The notes below the pieces were generated by a model. The model was not told the origin of the DNA and ran no database searches. It saw only the letters and a list, made by a program, of their open reading frames with translations. A program made the position numbers and the translations under genes. DNA of 64,000 nucleotides from Calycina herbarum (taxonomy: Eukaryota > Ascomycota > Leotiomycetes > Helotiales > Pezizellaceae), in NCBI GenBank assembly GCA_001414485.1, contig LLEY01000019.1:522486-586485 (forward strand). Direction: 5' to 3'. This document shows, piece by piece, positions 23,270 to 35,419 of the stretch; positions within the stretch are counted from its first letter, which is position 1, and the number at the start of each line of letters is the position of its first letter.

Positions 23270-26200
23270 AATAAAGATTTAAGGTTTATTATATTAAACT
23301 AGAGCCTAACTACTTAATAGTTAAAGAATTAAATACTACCTTAGAAGAAAATCAACTTATAGTAATAGTAAAGATAAAAGAAAAGAAACTCTAAGTCTTA
23401 ATTAATTCTAGAGTAATAGGTAATTTCCTTTCTCTAATAGCTTAGAAAAAGCTAAACGTCTTAATTAAAGATATAAAGCTATACTACTTAGAAGTAGTTA
23501 ATAGAACAGACGTTATATACTAGAATAGAATTATTAATTAGTAAACTATTCTAATAAAGATAAATATTAAAGAATACTACTTAGATATATAATTTAATAT
23601 TATTAAAATAGAGAGTAAAGAAGTAATACTTAGTATACTATAGATTTAAGAATATAATCTAGATATTAACTAAAAGGCTTAGAAAATAATCTTTAGTTAA
23701 TATAATTACATAGGTTTGTAATTATAACTATAAGGCTAGAATAAGATTAGTATTATCTCTTCTAATATACTAGGACACCTTGTCTAAGGTCCTCTATAGA
23801 TTAGTAAAGCAGCTGATAACAAAATACCTATATAGTATAAAGAATTTAAGACCTTGTTTAAAAACCTAGAAGACTTATAAGCCTTACTAGAACATTGCTT
23901 ATAGGATTATAAGATTAAATTAAAAGAGGATTATTATCTCTTAAAGTAGAAGCTTCGGTTATATAACTAGAAAAGCCTATAAAGAATAGAAAGTTATATA
24001 AAAGAAGATATTAAGAAGAGATATATTAGAAAATCTAAGTTATTAATTACCTTAAATATACTTATTATTAAGAAAAAAGATAACTCAAAAGAGAGAGTAT
24101 ATATTAATTACTAAGAAGTAAATTATACTATAGTTAAGAACACTTATCTACTACTACCTAGCTAATACTTATAAGATAAGTTAAGTAAAGTAGTACGATT
24201 TATAAAACTAGATTAATAAAACGCTTATAGACTTATATAAATAAAAGTTAGAGATAAATAGAAGGTAGTATTTACCTTACTATTAGGCCTTTATAAATAT
24301 ATAGTTATACTATTTAGACTTTATAACGTACTAGCTATATATTAGAGATAAAATAATAATATTTTAAGAGATCTTCTAAGAGTAATAGTAATCTACTATC
24401 TAAATAATATCTTAATCTTCTTAGAAAAAGAAGAAGAATATAAGAGATATGTTAAAGAAGTTTTATAATAACTTATAAAAGTAAACTCTTAATTAAAACT
24501 CTTAAAATACGAGTTTAGAGTAACTTAGATACTTTTCCTAAGATAGGTATTTAGCTTAGAGAAAATAGAAATAGATCTAGTAAAGATCTAAGACATCTTA
24601 AACTAGAAGTTACTAGAGAATATTAAAGATATATAGTCCTTCCTTAGATTTATAAACTTCTGTTATCTATTTATTTAAGACTATATAAAGATTACTAAAC
24701 TAATATTAGTACTAGTAAAAAAGGCTATTAAATTTATTTAGAATAAATAAGCTAAAGACGCTTTTTAGAGAATTAAGATAAGGTTTATAGAAAAACCTAT
24801 TCTATATAACTTTAATATAGATAAACCTAGTATAATTAAAATAGATACTTTAGATATAATAGTAGATACGATTTACCTATAACTAAATAATAAAAGGAAG
24901 CTTATATCTATTATATATTATTCTAAGATATTTAATCTAGTATAATAAAACTATAGTATCTTTAATAAAGAATTACTTACTATAGTATTAGCTCTAGAAT
25001 ACTAGAGAATCTATTTATAGTTAGTAAAGTACTAAGTTATAGTTTTATCTAACTATAAGAACCTTAGAACGTTTATAACAACTAAGGAACTTATAACTAG
25101 GTAGTTAGCTAGATAGTTAGAGATATTAAGAGAGTTTAATATTATTATTTAATATATAAAGGGAATATTAAATACTTAAGCTAATACTCTTAGCTAAAAA
25201 CCTAGATATAAGAGAAATAAAGAGTATAAAAAGATTATAATCTTAAAAACTCTTAAGAACAGGGATTTAGCTCTTATAATTTACGAAATTACTACTATAG
25301 AAGAGAGAGACTATTAGTAGAAAAAAATATAACAGGTATAGAAGAAAGATCGACTAGAATTAGTAAAATAGGAAGATATACTATCTAACCTAGTTAATAG
25401 AAGAGATTTCGCTAATATTTACTATACTACAAATAAGCGAAATAACTAAGAAAGATATAAAAACAGAAAGCTATAAGTTCTAGAGTTATATACTAGAGAA
25501 TTTATCAAAGAATATTATTCGACACTAGCTTATAAACACTAGAGGGTTTATTAAACTCTCTAGAGAATAAGATAATACTACTATATTAATCGATTATCTA
25601 TAATAGTTAAGAAAGTAATAATAGAATATAATATCTATACTAAGAATAAGGCTTTCTACTATACTTCTTATAGATAGATAAATACTACTCTAATACTATA
25701 AATACCTTAGAAATTAATATCTATAGATTTTATTATTAAATTACTAAAATCTAAAGATCTAATAATAGAAGTTAAGTATAATACAATCCTAGTTATTATA
25801 GAATAACTTATAAAGTATATAATTCTAATAGTATATATAGAATTAAGTATAGCTAAGGAACTAGTATTTATATTCCTTAGAGAAGTAGTCTTAAAACATA
25901 GACTATTAGAAGAAATACTCTTAGATAGAGATAAACTCTTTATTTTAAAATTCTAGATCGCTTTTATAAGACGACTAGGTATAAAGAGAAAGCTGTCTAT
26001 AGCTTTTCACTCTTAGACAAATAAAGGAAATAAATATATAAACTAAGTAGTTAAAACATACCTTCGTTATTATATAAACTACTAGTAAAACAACTAGGTA
26101 GAACTACTACTCTTAATATAGTTTACTTATAATAGTTTAGTAATAGAAATAACACTTATTATACTATTCTATACTAACTTTAGATATAAATTATTAGTAT

Positions 26201-26900
26201 ATTAAGAACCGCTATCTACGACTATTAATAACTAACTTGCTTATATTTAGATCTTAAAAATCAAAAGTCTATATAAAGAACTCGTAGAGGATTTATAGTT
26301 CGTAGCTAAAAGAAACACGTACTACTATAATAAATAACGTAGTTAAGAGCTAATACTAAAAGAGAGAGATAAAGTCTACTTAGTATAAAAGAACATCGAT
26401 ATAAAAAGACTAAGTAATAAACTAGACTATAAAAAACTTAGACTATTTAAGATTAAACGAGTTAGAGAACTTTTAAATTATAAACTAGCGTTACTAAAGA
26501 TAATAAACATCTACCTAGTATTCTATATATCTCTACTCGAACTAGTACTACTAGGAGCTCTACTAGCTCTACTTATAGAAATTTAACTAGTAAACCTAAA
26601 TACTAAATATAAAGTTAAGAGGATTCTTAACTATAAACTTATTAGAGAATAAGCTAAGTATTTAATTAAATAGTTAGATTACTTATACTTAGAGAACACT
26701 TAGGAACTAAAAGGTAATCTTAAATATTATCTAAAGGAACTTTAGGAATTCTATTAATAAAACCTAGGGCTGCTTAGAACTTAGGACTAGGGTTAGATAG
26801 AGAAATATTATTAGAAAGCACCTGTTTAACAAAAGAGGCTATTTCAAAGACAGGAAACTAGGAAGACGAGGACTTAAGAAGAGGACTCGAGAGAGGAGGA
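23270..26900 (+). pseudogene. Element A pol remnant (protease, RT, RNase H, integrase, chromodomain)
   Basis: Readable blocks in order are a reverse transcriptase with GLYKYIVILFRLYN, the catalytic box reading YLNNILIF at 24397-24420 (normally YLDD), RNase H with a tether, integrase, and a chromodomain start (IYLVFYISLLELV..KYKVKRILNY) near 26480-26680. Both catalytic aspartates are Asn, each a single G-to-A change. The order and the chromodomain place it among fungal Tf1/sushi-like chromoviruses. Confidence 0.8.
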
Positions 26901-27270
26901 CTCAGAGGAGTAATAGAGAATCGTTTATATATAAGACTAAAGAAAAATCAATATATAGGTTTTCAAGGCCTAGAGTAAGAAACGACGAGATAGCTAGAGC
27001 TATTATAAGACCTTTTCAACTAAATATACTTAGAATAACGAGAGGATCTAGAGAGCTCTAGAAAGTATCGATAAGACTGTTTATAATAAAAAGAATAGGT
27101 TATCGCTAGACGTTATATAGATTCGATTCGTATAATAAGAGCTAGATACTCTTTTCGTTTAGTATAAGAGAAAGACATAGTTATATATAAAGAAAGGTTA
27201 ATATCTTTCTAATAATATATTTTAGAGTTATATTCTAGCGTAGGGACACGCTAGGCTAAGAAGAGGATAG

Positions 27271-27733
27271 TGTTACGAATCACGTGCTAGCACGTGACAG
27301 AGTAAAGTCTAGGCGACGCTCTAATAGAATAAGCACTATTATAACCCTAAAAGGAAGAAAGGATTAAATATAGTAGAATATATAATCCTAAGGATCTTAT
27401 TATAGTTATATTACGTAACTTAGTTAGCAGTAGTTAGGTAATAGAGTCTAGTTTTAAGAAGCCCTAGAAATAGAGTCGGACTATATCTTTAGGACTTCTG
27501 CTAAGCAGAACTCTAATATAAACGAAAGGTTCTATATAAGACTAGTACGTCTGCTATTAGATAGGACCTTCGTACTTAACTTTGGTTATTAATCTTATTA
27601 TCTTATTTAATATCTTTAATATAAGTAACGAGTTCACTTCTAAGTAAATAACCCGGCGTATCTATACTTCTTACCTATATACTAACCTTCGAGACTTAGT
27701 TATCTTTGTTTAGTTCGTTTAAGTTTCGTTATA
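27271..27733 (+). repeat. Element A 3' LTR
   Basis: It is 463 bp and aligns without gaps to 15154-15616. Differences are transitions, for example CCAGGCG to CTAGGCG and CTGACAGG to CTAATAGA. A purine-rich stretch (AAGAAGAGGATAG) directly precedes it, as expected for the plus-strand primer site. Confidence 0.9.
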
Positions 27734-27738
27734 AGAGT

Positions 27739-29185
27739 ATAACGCTTAAACTTATTAGGCTTCTTATCTAGCTCTCGGATATAGACAAGGCCTTCTAGTA
27801 GAGAGAGTATATCGTCCTTCTTATATTATATAAGTCTAGTCTTACGTACTCTCTCGTCTTTGCGTACCTGTATACTCTTATCTATAAGAGCTTTCCTAGC
27901 TTTATTAATAGTAGCTAAAAGCTTCTTTTCCTTCTTATATAAGACCTCGGTTCTCTTATTCTTATCTCTCTTCTGTATCTTCTCTCGTAACCTAGTAACG
28001 GCTGCTTCTCCTCTCTTATATATACTCCTCTGTAAATTACTCTTACGCTTAGCGTCGACGAGTAGTTTTTACTAAAGAGCGTAATATTAAACTATTATAA
28101 GATATACCTTCTCGAGTAATATACTAACTTGTATTATTATCTTCTTAAATAGATTAATAGAAGGATTAGAAAATTAAGTAGAATCTCGAGAGCCTAGAGC
28201 TCGTATAGTTATAGTAGTAGTCTAGGTTTCCTCTAGACGAGTAGGAGAAAGACGAGGCAGCTCTAGATTAGTAACGTCGTCTATTATTCTTTTCTTCTTA
28301 TTATATAACTTTATCTTTTTTTAGATAGCTTTCTAACTTAGCGGATAATAACTAGACTTAGTAAAGACGTTCTTAATTATATAAACCTTTATTATTTATA
28401 TATATATATCTAGATAAGATCTTAGAAGAAAGAAGCGACTAAATACTTAAAGTCTAGACTATAAAGAGCGTTAGTAATCGCTTACTAATAATACTTTTTA
28501 AAGGGTTAGAAAACACTAACGTCTACTAGTTATAGGATATATATATAATAGAAGAGAAAGTACTATAGGAGTATATAGTTTTTATAGTACTTAAGAATAA
28601 AGAGATCGTATTAGTAAGTCTTATAGCTATTAAGAAGTAATATCTTCTATAGCTTATCTAGCCTAGCTCCTAGCTCCTTAATAAGATAGTCGGTATATAC
28701 TATAATAATAGTATTATTAATATAGCTGGTTAAAGAGTAATCTACTAACTCTTTTTTAGTTAGCTTATCTACTATCTAGTTATCTATTATCTTCTTTCCT
28801 AGTATAATAATAAAAGGAGCTACTACTTACCTATTAGCATAGATCGTCTCTATTATAGTTACTAACTTCCTATTCTTAGAATTAGCTATATATATCTCCT
28901 TTACTTCTATAGAAACGATAACGTTCTTACTTCTTATATAACTAACTCGCGCTCCCGACTCGTCTATATTCTAGATATTCTTAGCCTTCTAGATCTTATA
29001 TTATATAAGAGCAGTAGTATATCTATTAAACCACGTCTTAATCTCCTCCTTAGTATGCGATTCGAGCCTCTCAAAGGTAATTAGCTTCGTTTTTAGAGTA
29101 TATAGGTCCTTGTTCTTCTTTAGCTAGTTCTAGAACTACTAATTAGACGGCGGTGGCTGAGGAGGGTTCTAGGACTAAGAAATTT
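27739..29185 (-). pseudogene. DDE transposase core of the Fot1/pogo-like transposon
   Basis: The minus strand reads, with stops, WFNRYTTALI..NIDESGARVSYIRSKN, IVSIEVKEIYIANSKNRKL, TIIETIYANR, GKKIIDN, IVDKLTKKELVDYS and ILLLNSYKTY. These follow the order of Fot1-type transposases (NFDETG, then EVKELYTASPENRK, then LLLDGHTSH). The first catalytic Asp survives (28982-28984). The second is Asn (LLLN for LLLD). The N-terminal part of the same protein lies at 41845-42226 on the far side of element C. Confidence 0.8.
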
Positions 29186-29513
29186 GTTACGGACCTGGCC
29201 ACCGCCGAGCACGTGACTCGCGTACGGCTGCTCGCCGGCGTCTGCAAAGCCTGCTATTCCTAGCCTGGCCTAGAACTATTCCTACCTAGGTTAGAAACCA
29301 TTTCTATAAACGGATCGACATTCCTATAACTTATCGATTCCTTAGCTATCTCTATATTATAAGACCTCTAGAAGTCTCCTCTTTCCTTCTCTTCTCTTCT
29401 ATAGCTTTAGATCTTTAATTAAACTATCTCTTACTTCTCTAATTATCTACTATACCTATATATACTATAGGTAAGGATAACTACTAGAAGGCTAGCAGAT
29501 TAGGTTTGTTATA
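29186..29513 (+). repeat. Element C 5' LTR
   Basis: It is nearly identical to 41511-41839. The differences I checked are C/T or G/A (CACGTGACTCGCG against CACGTGACTTACG). It contains one CACGTG near its start. Confidence 0.9.
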
Positions 29514-29732
29514 TTATCTAAAGCTCTCTTCTTCTCTCTATTTACTACTACTTCTAGGAAGGATTAGAATATCTATTATAATTCTAACACGACATCTACA
29601 GTCTATATAGACCGCCCGTAGATACTACCGGCGCCTTATACAGCCCCGCGTACCCGCGCCTACTACTGCGTATAAGAGTCTAGGGCTCTTCTACCTATAC
29701 CCTCTATCTTTATAACTAAGTTATCTACAACG

Positions 29733-30700
29733 ATGTCTGCCGACCAGCCTATAGACGCTTAACAGCTCGCTATAGCTCTAAAACAGGTCCGCCTACTACG
29801 AGAATAACTAGACGACGTCCGTACCTCTCTACGAGGGAATACCCTGTCTAAAACTAGATAACATAGGTCGTTTACAGTTAAGCTTAAGGATACTAAGCCT
29901 CTAATAGATAGCTCGTCTCTAACCTTTAATAACTAAAAGATCTAGATTAAGGACAAGTTTCTTATCAACGCCTCTATATTTAAGCTAGAGGAAGCAAAGA
30001 TAGCTTACGTTTTTAACTATATAGCTGATATTACTTAGAAGTATCTCGTACCCTATTACTAGAAGAGACCTAAGCCGTTTTAGTCTATAAAAGAAATGAT
30101 TATATATCTTATAGATATCCTAGAGAACCTGTTTAAAGCGTAGGACGCTTATATCGAATTCCGCCGGCTTATTATAAGAGATAACGAGACTTTTATAACC
30201 TTCTATACTCGCTTCTTATATCTTACAGGTACTAGACAGATCCTAATAGACGACTTATAGCCCGACTTATATAATAAGCTTACGCTACCTCTATAACAGT
30301 CTGTCTTACTATTCTTAGACGTCCTACTTATAAGTATAGCCCTAGTAAACAAGTGTCGACTTGTTAATAAGAACTTACGAAGACTTTAGCTCTATAGAAG
30401 CAACTTATAGACTGCTCGTCTTATCCCTCGGCCTACAACTACTACTACTACCTCCCGCTTAGCTAGAACTTTTACTACTACTTAAACTATATTCCGTATA
30501 ACCTCCTCTACCCCGGCCCCCCGCCTTTATAGACTATTACGTAAACTAACGCCTGCTTATAAAGAACTGGACAACGCCTGCTTCAAGTGTAAGAGGACTA
30601 GGTACTATGTCTACGAATGCTCTAAGAACTCTAAGCCTATTATAGACGTTAATAAGCTTACAGAGCCTACGTCCGACTTAGAACAGTCGGAAAACGACTA
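29733..30700 (+). pseudogene. Element C gag remnant
   Basis: From the ATG at 29733 it reads MSADQPIDA, stop, QLAIALKQVRLLRE, stop, LDDVRTSLRGNTLSK. Several stops stand where CAG (Gln) would be expected. Near 30570-30630 a CCHC knuckle remains as CFKCKRTRYYVYEC with Tyr in place of His. This fits a Ty3/Gypsy Gag nucleocapsid. Confidence 0.75.
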
Positions 30701-30749
30701 AGTCTAGGGAAAGTCTCCCTTCTAAGCTTACTTTACTAAGCTCCTAGCT

Positions 30750-33700
30750 AGTTAGCTATTAATCTAAGTTAGCTACTTAGAGGAAAACAGTTTATAGTCT
30801 CTTATAACTTAGTTTTTAATAGATATAGATTTAAAACCTCTACTCTAGCTAATACTAGAGTAAACAGCTTTATACTTATTAGTATAAAGTTCGCTTAAGA
30901 GCTAGCTCGCTTCTTCTCTTTAACTATTTATACTCTTCCTACTCCTATTATAGTTCGCGGCTTTAATAGACAGAGTTAACAGTCCGTAGACTACTATATT
31001 ATTCTTTACTTATATATAGACAGCTATAAACAGTATAACGTCTCTATAGTCCTCTTTAATACTAGCTATTAAGACCTTATTCTTAGGTATACATAGTTTA
31101 ACTAGCTTAATATATAACTTAACCCCTACTAGCGCCGACTTATATAGCTCGCAGATCTCCCTCTTTCTCCTAACCTTGTCTAGCTACGCCTTCTAGATCC
31201 TAGGATCCTATAAACTCGGCTCTTAAACCTAGATTACTAAGCTAACGTAGATCGCCGCGATCAGGCCCTAGAAGAACAGGTTATACGTAAATACTAGGAA
31301 GACCTGCAACTGTTCGTAAGCCTTATTAACAAGCTATTAGTCTCTTAGATCCTAGCACGCCCGTCTACTACACCTCTAGCTATATGTTATAGCGAGTACT
31401 AGGACCGTTAAAACAACTTACGAAATATAAACCGTACTCTTATAGGTTTAGATATCTGTAAAGCCTCTATAGCGTGCCTAAAACATATACGCCTTAACCT
31501 ATTACTAGTAGACATCGCTATTATTAGTACTACTATATATCGCTGTAACCTATAAGATACTAAAGCTACGGCCTTTAGTACCTCTCTTTATAAGATCGAT
31601 TACTTAATAGAAAAAAAGCTTATAGATTAAAAAGACAACTTATAGGTCTAAGAAAGCCTCTCCAGAGCCTACTAGGATCTCGTAAACGTTTTCTCTAAAG
31701 CTACGTCTAATACTCTTCTCTCTCGTCGCTTATATAACTATAAGATCGAACTTACAGACGGGAACGTAGACGACTTATCCTATAGCCCTCTTCGCCACTA
31801 GTTAACAGACGAGCTCTAGGCTATAAAATAATACTTTATTAAGAACCTTTATAAAGGTTTTATTAAAGCTAGCTAAGCCCTCTTTACAGCCTCGATTCTC
31901 TTTGTTAAGAAGTCTAACAGCTCTCTACGGTTCTATATTAATTACTATAAGCTAAATAACCTAACCTATAAGGACTAGTATCCTCTTTTATTAATCGACG
32001 AAACTCTTACTTATCTAGGTAAGGCTTATATCTTTATAAAGCTAGATATATAATAAGCTTTTCACTAGATTCGGATTAACTCTAAGTCTAAGGAACTAAT
32101 AACGTTCTAGACCCGTTATAGAGCTTATAAGTATAAAGTTATACCTTTTAGACTAACTAATAGACCTATAATATATTAACGGTTTATAAACGACGTACTC
32201 TTCAACTATTTAGACGACTTTTATACTACCTACCTTAATAATATTCTTATTTACTCTAAGAACGAGCTAGACTATTAGGAACACGTCTATAAGGTCCTTT
32301 TATAGCTTTGTAAAGCTGGTTTACAAGCTAATATCAAGAAATCTAAGTTTAACGTTACTTATATAAAGTACCTAGGCTTCTACGTAAGTACTAACGGGAT
32401 TAAAGTAGACCTAGAAAAGACAGAAACGATCTGTAACTAGGAACGCCTTATTATAGTCCGCGGTATTTAGTCCTTTCTTAGCTTTTATAACTTCTACTAG
32501 AAGTTTATTCTCAACTACGGATAAGTTACACACCTATTAACAGCTCTAACTCGTAAAGACTAGCTGTTTTAGTAGACACCTGCTTATTAGAACGCCTTCT
32601 CTAAGCTAAAGGCCTAGCTTATTAATACACCTCTTCTTATATACTTTAATCTATAATACAAGTCTATAGTTAAGACTAATTCCTCTAACAGCGTCCTTAG
32701 CAGTATACTCCTTCAGTTACAGCCGAGTTAAGAGTAGCACTCTATAGCTTACTTCTCTAAGATAATAATACCTACTAAGATTAACTACCCGATTTATAAC
32801 AAAGAGATACTAGCTATTATACGTTCTCTAGAAGCTTAGAGACCTAAGCTCGAAGGGTCTCTACACCGGGTACAGGTCGTTTTAGACTATAAAGCTCTTA
32901 AGTACTTTATAATAACTAAAGCCTTATCTAGCTAATAAGTCTGCTAGGCTGAAACCCTCTCTCGATTTAACTTTCTACTTACTTATAAGCCTAGTAGCCA
33001 GAATCGAGCAGATTCCCTTACTCGCCGGGACTAAGAAGTAGATAGTTAAATAGTAATAAAGATATCTACTCGTATACAAGTCCTTTTACAGCCTAAGAAT
33101 CTCGACTCGCGGATTATTATAGACTTAGACTTAGACCCTTTCATAGATATTACACCTGTTAGAGTAGCCGACGGACTACACGACTTAATTAACGATATCC
33201 TACAAGCTAATCGTATAAGTACGAGCCTTAACGCTCTCCGCTAGTACGCTACAGACGAACGCCTTAGCTAGACAACCTATAACAGCCTCCTACTATACTA
33301 AGAACGGCTTATCCTACCTAAGGACGACGATCTTAAAGTACGCTTACTAAGCGAGGTTTATAATCAAGTCTCGGTAGCCTACCCTAGATAATCTAAGACT
33401 CTAAAGCTAGTTACAGACCGCTACTACTAGCTACACCTTCGTTTAAATATATAATAATTCGTCTATAACTACTAGACCTGCTGTCGCTCTTATATACTAT
33501 AAGACCGCCCCCCTAGACTCCTTAACCCCTTGTCTATCCTAGATCGCCTATAATAACATATATTAGTTAATTTTAAGAAATTCCCTTCTAATAAGTCTAG
33601 GATAGATATAATTATTATCTTTATCTACTAGCTAAGTAAGAGATCTGTCTCTATCTCTTACCTAAAGACTATAGACGTAAAAAAGACTACGCGGATCTAC

Positions 33701-34022
33701 CTTAACCACGTATAACGCTATTATAGACCGTTAGATACTATTATCTTTAACCGCGGTCTATAATTCGTCTTAGAGTTCTAGTAAGAGTTTAACCGGATCC
33801 TAGAGACTAAGATTAAGCTATCCACAGCCGTATATATATAAACTAATAGTTAAACTAAGAATATAAACCAGTAGATTAACTAACGCCTTCGCCTGTTTAT
33901 AAACTACTATTAAGATAACTAGTCTAAACTAATGCCGATTATAGACTACGCTTAAGCTACACTTCTCTAGAACTTAACGACTCTTCTGCTTATATAAATC
34001 GAGCTTAGTTACGTGCTACGTA
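30750..34022 (+). pseudogene. Element C pol remnant, 5' portion
   Basis: Protease-to-integrase remnants are recognisable. The reverse transcriptase has VKKSNSSLRFYINYYKLNNLTYKD (31900-31975) and the catalytic box YLNNILIYS at 32231 (YLDD in active enzymes). RNase H follows, and an integrase core remnant sits near 33600 (IFIY, stop, LSKRSVSIS). The frame is cut at 34022 by element B and resumes at 40764. Confidence 0.78.
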
Positions 34023-34027
34023 CCAGC

Positions 34028-34474
34028 TGTAACGAAACTCAAACGAACTAGACAAAGACGACTAAGTCTCGAAGGTTGGTATACAGGTAAGAAGTATAAA
34101 TACGCCGGGTTGTTCACTTGGAAGTGAACTCGTTACTTATATCAAAGATATTAAATAAGATGATAAGATTAATAACTAAAGTTAAGTACGAAGCTCCTAT
34201 CTAATAGCAGACGTGCCCGTCTTATATAGAACCCTTTGTGCTACCTAGATCCCTATATAAGCCTGGATCCCTAGATCCCTTTAGATCCCTTATAGGATCT
34301 AATAGGATCTATTACGTAACCTCTAATAGTTATCTAATAGTAAGATCCTAAAATACCTAAATACTTTTATATTACTAATTCCCTCTTATACTACTTTCTA
34401 TTTCCTAGATATTATACCTTATCCTATTAGAGCGCTGTCTAGACTACTTACTACGCTTAACGTAATTCGTAATA
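34028..34474 (-). repeat. Element B 3' LTR (left)
   Basis: It is 447 bp and aligns without gaps to 40312-40758, with transition differences such as CGTAATTCGTAATA against CGTGATTCGTGACA. The half nearest the element's downstream LTR end matches element A's LTR, whereas the other half does not. Confidence 0.9.
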
Positions 34475-35216
34475 CTATCCCCTTCTTAGCCTAGCGTGTC
34501 CTTACGCTTAAGTATAAGCTAAGGAACTCGGTTAAGGTACTAGCGGCATCCTTCCCTTTCTATTATGTCCTACCTTATACGAAAGAAGAAAGAAGAACGT
34601 ATACTTCTTATAAAAAGTATTAAAATGGTTTATAACGAAATATTACTATATACCTACTATGCTTCCTAAAAGTGTAGATGTTTTATAGATTCCTTCTAAT
34701 CCTTATAGTATTCTAAATACGTTTAGTCGAAGCTAAAATGTAATAGAACCGACAACGCCTAGGAGAAGAACGTTCCCTGCACTAGCAACTAGGCCTCTAT
34801 TAAAAAACAAGAGGAGAAGCTGGAGAGAGAGGAGGAGGAGGCAATAGCGAGGATTCTACGATTATGAAAATAGAAGGCCTTTCTAAAAGAAAGGTAGTAT
34901 AAAATGTCTTATTAAGGGCTTTATTTTCTTAACAAACTCGACGCTGCTAAGGAGGCAGAAAAGAAAGAGAAAGAGGAGAAAGAGAGAGAGGAAAAAGAAC
35001 AGCGAGAGGCGGAGGTCGCCTGTCTAGCAGCCCTGCCTATTCCTATCGGTTCCTAATCTAAGATAGGTCTTAACCTAGCCTTCCTTAAGGCTTTTCCTTT
35101 AGACTATAAGATGTAGGTAAACCTAGGTTTCGTTAGTAGAAGTCCTAAAGTTCTGCTAGGTAATAGTTAAGATTGCTTCTTAGCTCCTAAGTGTTTTCTA
35201 AGTATAGGTAATCTAA

Positions 35217-35417
35217 CTATTTAATTAAGTACTTAATTCGTTCTCTAATAAATCTATAGTTAAGAATCCTCTTAACTTTATACTTAGCGTTTAGGTTTAC
35301 TAGTTGAATTTCTATAATTAGAGCTAGTAGTGCTCCTAGTAGTACTAGTTTAAGTAAGGATATATAGAATACTAGATAGATGTTTATTATTCTTAGTAGT
35401 ACTAATTTATAATTCAA
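35217..35417 (-). pseudogene. Element B chromodomain fragment
   Basis: A stop-free stretch reads IYLVFYISLLKLVLLG.. and then KYKVKRILNYRFIRERIKYLIK, the integrase-chromodomain junction of a chromovirus. It is the longest open remnant of element B's pol and should not be taken for a host gene. Confidence 0.72.
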
Positions 35418-35419
35418 AG

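Larger units (their letters stand above)
15154..27733 (+). mobile_element. LTR element A: Ty3/Gypsy chromovirus, RIP-decayed and itself interrupted
   Basis: Two 463-bp LTRs (15154-15616 and 27271-27733) start TGTCACG/TGTTACG and end CGTTATA. They are flanked by the same AGAGT (15149-15153 and 27734-27738). In frame the remains read Gag with a CCHC knuckle (CYNYSLSSYRVNKYSK), then protease-reverse transcriptase-RNase H-integrase and a C-terminal chromodomain (KYKVKRILNYKLIRE near 26600). Hundreds of stops, nearly all TAG/TAA, break the frame. The LTRs differ from each other by C/T and G/A transitions. A Tad-like LINE sits in Gag and a solo LTR lies upstream of the reverse transcriptase. Confidence 0.9.

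Noticed and set aside
27860..28075. Plus-strand 71-codon frame
   Set aside because: It is antisense to the DDE transposase remnant and has no start context or family features.
35217..35417. 66-codon minus-strand frame as a possible small host gene
   Set aside because: It is the integrase-chromodomain segment of element B, left open by chance.
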